Source: Planctomycetaceae bacterium (GTDB taxonomy: Bacteria > Planctomycetota > MHYJ01 > SBBU01). Taken from it: a stretch of 16,887 nucleotides of DNA. The stretch's first letter is position 1. Each line of letters opens with the position of its first letter. The position numbers and the translations under genes were made by a program. The notes beneath the pieces were generated by a model. It did not search any database. It saw only the letters and a program-made list of their open reading frames with translations, and was not told where the DNA came from. Positions 15,128 to 16,887 of this stretch are shown piece by piece. The stretch covers positions 1-16,887 of the forward strand of contig SBBU01000276.1 in the NCBI GenBank assembly GCA_005239585.1, read 5' to 3'.

Positions 15128-16887
15128 ACTGTGAAATGGCACAAGGGCTTTTCGAGGTACATATCATCAAGGCTCTTTCGAGAGAAGAATCGACCTGGCT
15201 TGAGGCACATCTGCTGAACTGCAAGACCTGCAGAGATCAGCATATTGCGACGATGAACCTAGTCAACCGTATTGATACCGAACTGAAACAGCCCAAGCCA
15301 CCAGCCAACCTTACATCAAAGGTTATGGAGATGATAGGTTCAAGTGACAAGCCAAGAAAGATGAACCTCTTTAAGTTCAAACTTGTTGCTGGCATAGCGG
15401 CAGCCATCGTACTAGCGTTAGCACTTTGGCAATTTTTTCCATCGCAGCAGGATGTACAGGTCATCTCCGGACAGGTCTCGATCTCTGGCGGACGTATTAC
15501 CACAGGCACCAATGAAAATGGGAGAGTTAAACTCTTTAACCGTACTATTGTGGGACTCTCTTCACAAACTGAGCTCATCGTGGTAAAGGATAAGGTCAAC
15601 ACACAGCAGACTGTTCGACTGAACCATGGATCTGCTGACTTTGAGGTGGAAAAAAGAGAGAAAACGTTCGTGGTCAAGACCGACTATGCACAAGTTAACG
15701 TTATTGGAACCAAGTTTAAGATAAACATTGATAACAAGGGAGGAAGTAATATGAAAAGTCTAATGACAGTAATAGTACTGGCAGGAGTTGTGCAGGTAAC
15801 CAATGCTCAAGGCACGATTCAATTGGAAGGGCTTGAAGCGGCATATGTTGCGCAGGACGAAGCGCCTTCGAAATTAAGCCCGCAGGAAAAGCAGAACGTG
15901 GAAGCTCTACTCAAAGAACTGGCGAACAAGCCCAAGACAGAGTGGCTAGATTTTGTTACCGCCAAGCTGAAAGAAAAACCAGAGCTTTTGAGCCTCGAAG
16001 GTAAACGCGTCCTGGCAGTGGAATTACTCCAGGGAGAGGTGATTCAAAAAAGCCTAAAGACTACAGTTGAGGAGCTTGTTAACAAAGATCAGCAACCATC
16101 CAAGCATGAGATCACGGAAGAGGCATGGGAGAAGCTGATAAAACTCCATAAAGTTAATTGTGAGTGGAGGGAAGCTTGCGATAAAATGTTAGCGCTTTGT
16201 GCAAAGTGTTCGGGACAAAAGTGTTGTGGAATGAAGATGTGCGAAACTTGTGCAAAAAAATTAGGGACATGTCCATGGTGTGGCAAAAGTATTATTAAGC
16301 AAGATAAAATCAGCGAGAAAGATAAAAAGTGGATAAGAGATGGCCAGTGTCAATGCCCAAGTAATAAAGGGTGGTCGAAAGACTGGTATTGTGGGTGCCC
16401 CGCACATAAAGACATACCTGTGCTGTGCATACGTTGTAAGCTCGATGAAGCTATGGTTAACTGTCCTATTTTAGGTATTTGCGAAAAGTGTGGTGAGGAA
16501 CTCAAGATTTGTCCTAGGTGCCGACGAAAGGTAGAACAGAAACGGCAAGGGGATTGTAATGTGGATGTTCAGGAGAAGCAGGAATACAAGGAAAAACTTG
16601 ATCACGCTTGGTTCTACATTGGTGCACTAGCTGCAGAGAATGGGGGACTGCGTCAGTGTGCGGCGTTTGCACTTAGCCATGTTGCATCAGACCTTAAAGA
16701 CAAAGAGGCAGAAGAGGCAGCGCTTGCGGCAGTAGATGTCCTTGAAGATTCCGAACTTGGCGTCCGCTGGTACGCAGCGATAACATTGGCCAAGATCGCA
16801 TCGCAGGGAAAACTGCCAAAAGAACTGGTGGAAAAAGCAAAGCAAAAAGTAGAAGCAGCGTTAAAGCAACAATCAGACAAGAAGGCC
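15124..16887 (+). CDS. Zinc-finger/FecR membrane protein with tandem Cys modules and HEAT-like helices (partial)
   Basis: Open for 588 codons to the right edge with no stop, so the 3' end is missing. Residues 1-40 hold an anti-sigma-type zinc finger (C3, H29-x3-C33-x2-C36). One transmembrane helix (about 86-106) follows, then a FecR-type beta domain (about 108-245, with NVIGTKFKI). A charged helical segment (about 250-340) leads to a region with 22 Cys between 346 and 478. Two modules there share the spacing C-x2-C...C-x5-C-x2-C-x6-C-x2-C (C359-C386 and C435-C466), suggesting treble-clef or RING-like zinc binding. HEAT-like helices (about 492-575) follow. The ATGA overlap with the sigma gene suggests it holds that sigma factor at the membrane. 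An in-frame ATG at 15751 with a strong GGGAGGA upstream could give a second product. The Cys/HEAT extension is unusual for this family. Confidence 0.85.
   Translation, partial: MNCEMAQGLFEVHIIKALSREESTWLEAHLLNCKTCRDQHIATMNLVNRIDTELKQPKPPANLTSKVMEMIGSSDKPRKMNLFKFKLVAGIAAAIVLALALWQFFPSQQDVQVISGQVSISGGRITTGTNENGRVKLFNRTIVGLSSQTELIVVKDKVNTQQTVRLNHGSADFEVEKREKTFVVKTDYAQVNVIGTKFKINIDNKGGSNMKSLMTVIVLAGVVQVTNAQGTIQLEGLEAAYVAQDEAPSKLSPQEKQNVEALLKELANKPKTEWLDFVTAKLKEKPELLSLEGKRVLAVELLQGEVIQKSLKTTVEELVNKDQQPSKHEITEEAWEKLIKLHKVNCEWREACDKMLALCAKCSGQKCCGMKMCETCAKKLGTCPWCGKSIIKQDKISEKDKKWIRDGQCQCPSNKGWSKDWYCGCPAHKDIPVLCIRCKLDEAMVNCPILGICEKCGEELKICPRCRRKVEQKRQGDCNVDVQEKQEYKEKLDHAWFYIGALAAENGGLRQCAAFALSHVASDLKDKEAEEAALAAVDVLEDSELGVRWYAAITLAKIASQGKLPKELVEKAKQKVEAALKQQSDKKA

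Noticed and set aside
15237..15677. A 146-residue minus-strand frame opposite the FecR gene
   Set aside because: It is antisense to a well-supported FecR domain and is Ser/Thr/Cys-rich, as is usual for antisense shadows.
1..16887. CRISPR array, tRNA genes, insertion sequence or prophage
   Set aside because: No regularly spaced repeats, no tRNA T-loop/acceptor pattern, and no transposase, integrase or phage gene were found on either strand.

Overview
The window is 16.9 kb of bacterial chromosome at moderate GC. Everything from about 72 to 8993 reads on the minus strand and everything from 9423 to the right edge reads on the plus strand, so rny and clpC are divergent. The gene content (RNase Y, ClpC, ECF sigma factors, a zinc-finger/FecR membrane protein, an isolated 5S rRNA gene, exported coiled-coil proteins with a WG-x-LPP partner, and dispersed small palindromes) suggests an uncultivated member of the Planctomycetota or a related lineage. 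That placement is an inference from gene style; no 16S rRNA is present to confirm it.

Left part, minus strand. A 20-codon 3' end of a plus-strand gene (2-61) converges on a secreted cyclophilin-type peptidylprolyl isomerase. Upstream of the isomerase in its direction of transcription lie a P-loop protein resembling HPr kinase/PEP carboxykinase and then ruvC, packed as one transcription unit. A stand-alone 5S rRNA gene follows (3032-3151). It has its own well-formed promoter, and its 3' trailer can fold into a long multi-stem structure ending in a run of seven U residues. Next come a secreted 171-residue protein with a zinc-binding-like knuckle and a WG-x-LPP C-terminal motif, and a very long secreted coiled-coil protein (1012 residues). 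Then come an ECF sigma factor overlapping the 3' end of rny (RNase Y), and rny itself.

The 8994-9422 divergent intergenic region holds a likely rny promoter, a 39-nt interrupted hairpin, a perfect 9-bp inverted repeat abutting the -35 box of clpC, and the clpC promoter and Shine-Dalgarno site.

Right part, plus strand. clpC (AAA+ unfoldase) is followed by a cytoplasmic TPR protein, rpsT (ribosomal protein S20), an overlapping TTG-initiated metallophosphoesterase, and a second ECF sigma factor. That sigma factor overlaps by ATGA a large membrane protein that runs off the right edge. This last protein combines an anti-sigma-type zinc finger, one transmembrane helix, a FecR domain, two tandem cysteine modules with identical spacing, and HEAT-like helices. 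It is the most unusual object in the window.

Several genes (ruvC, rpsT, and a 19-codon ORF ahead of the second sigma factor) have a recognisable promoter whose -10 box ends only 8-9 nt before a start codon with no Shine-Dalgarno site. This points to leaderless transcripts alongside the classical SD-led genes (clpC, rny, the secreted proteins).
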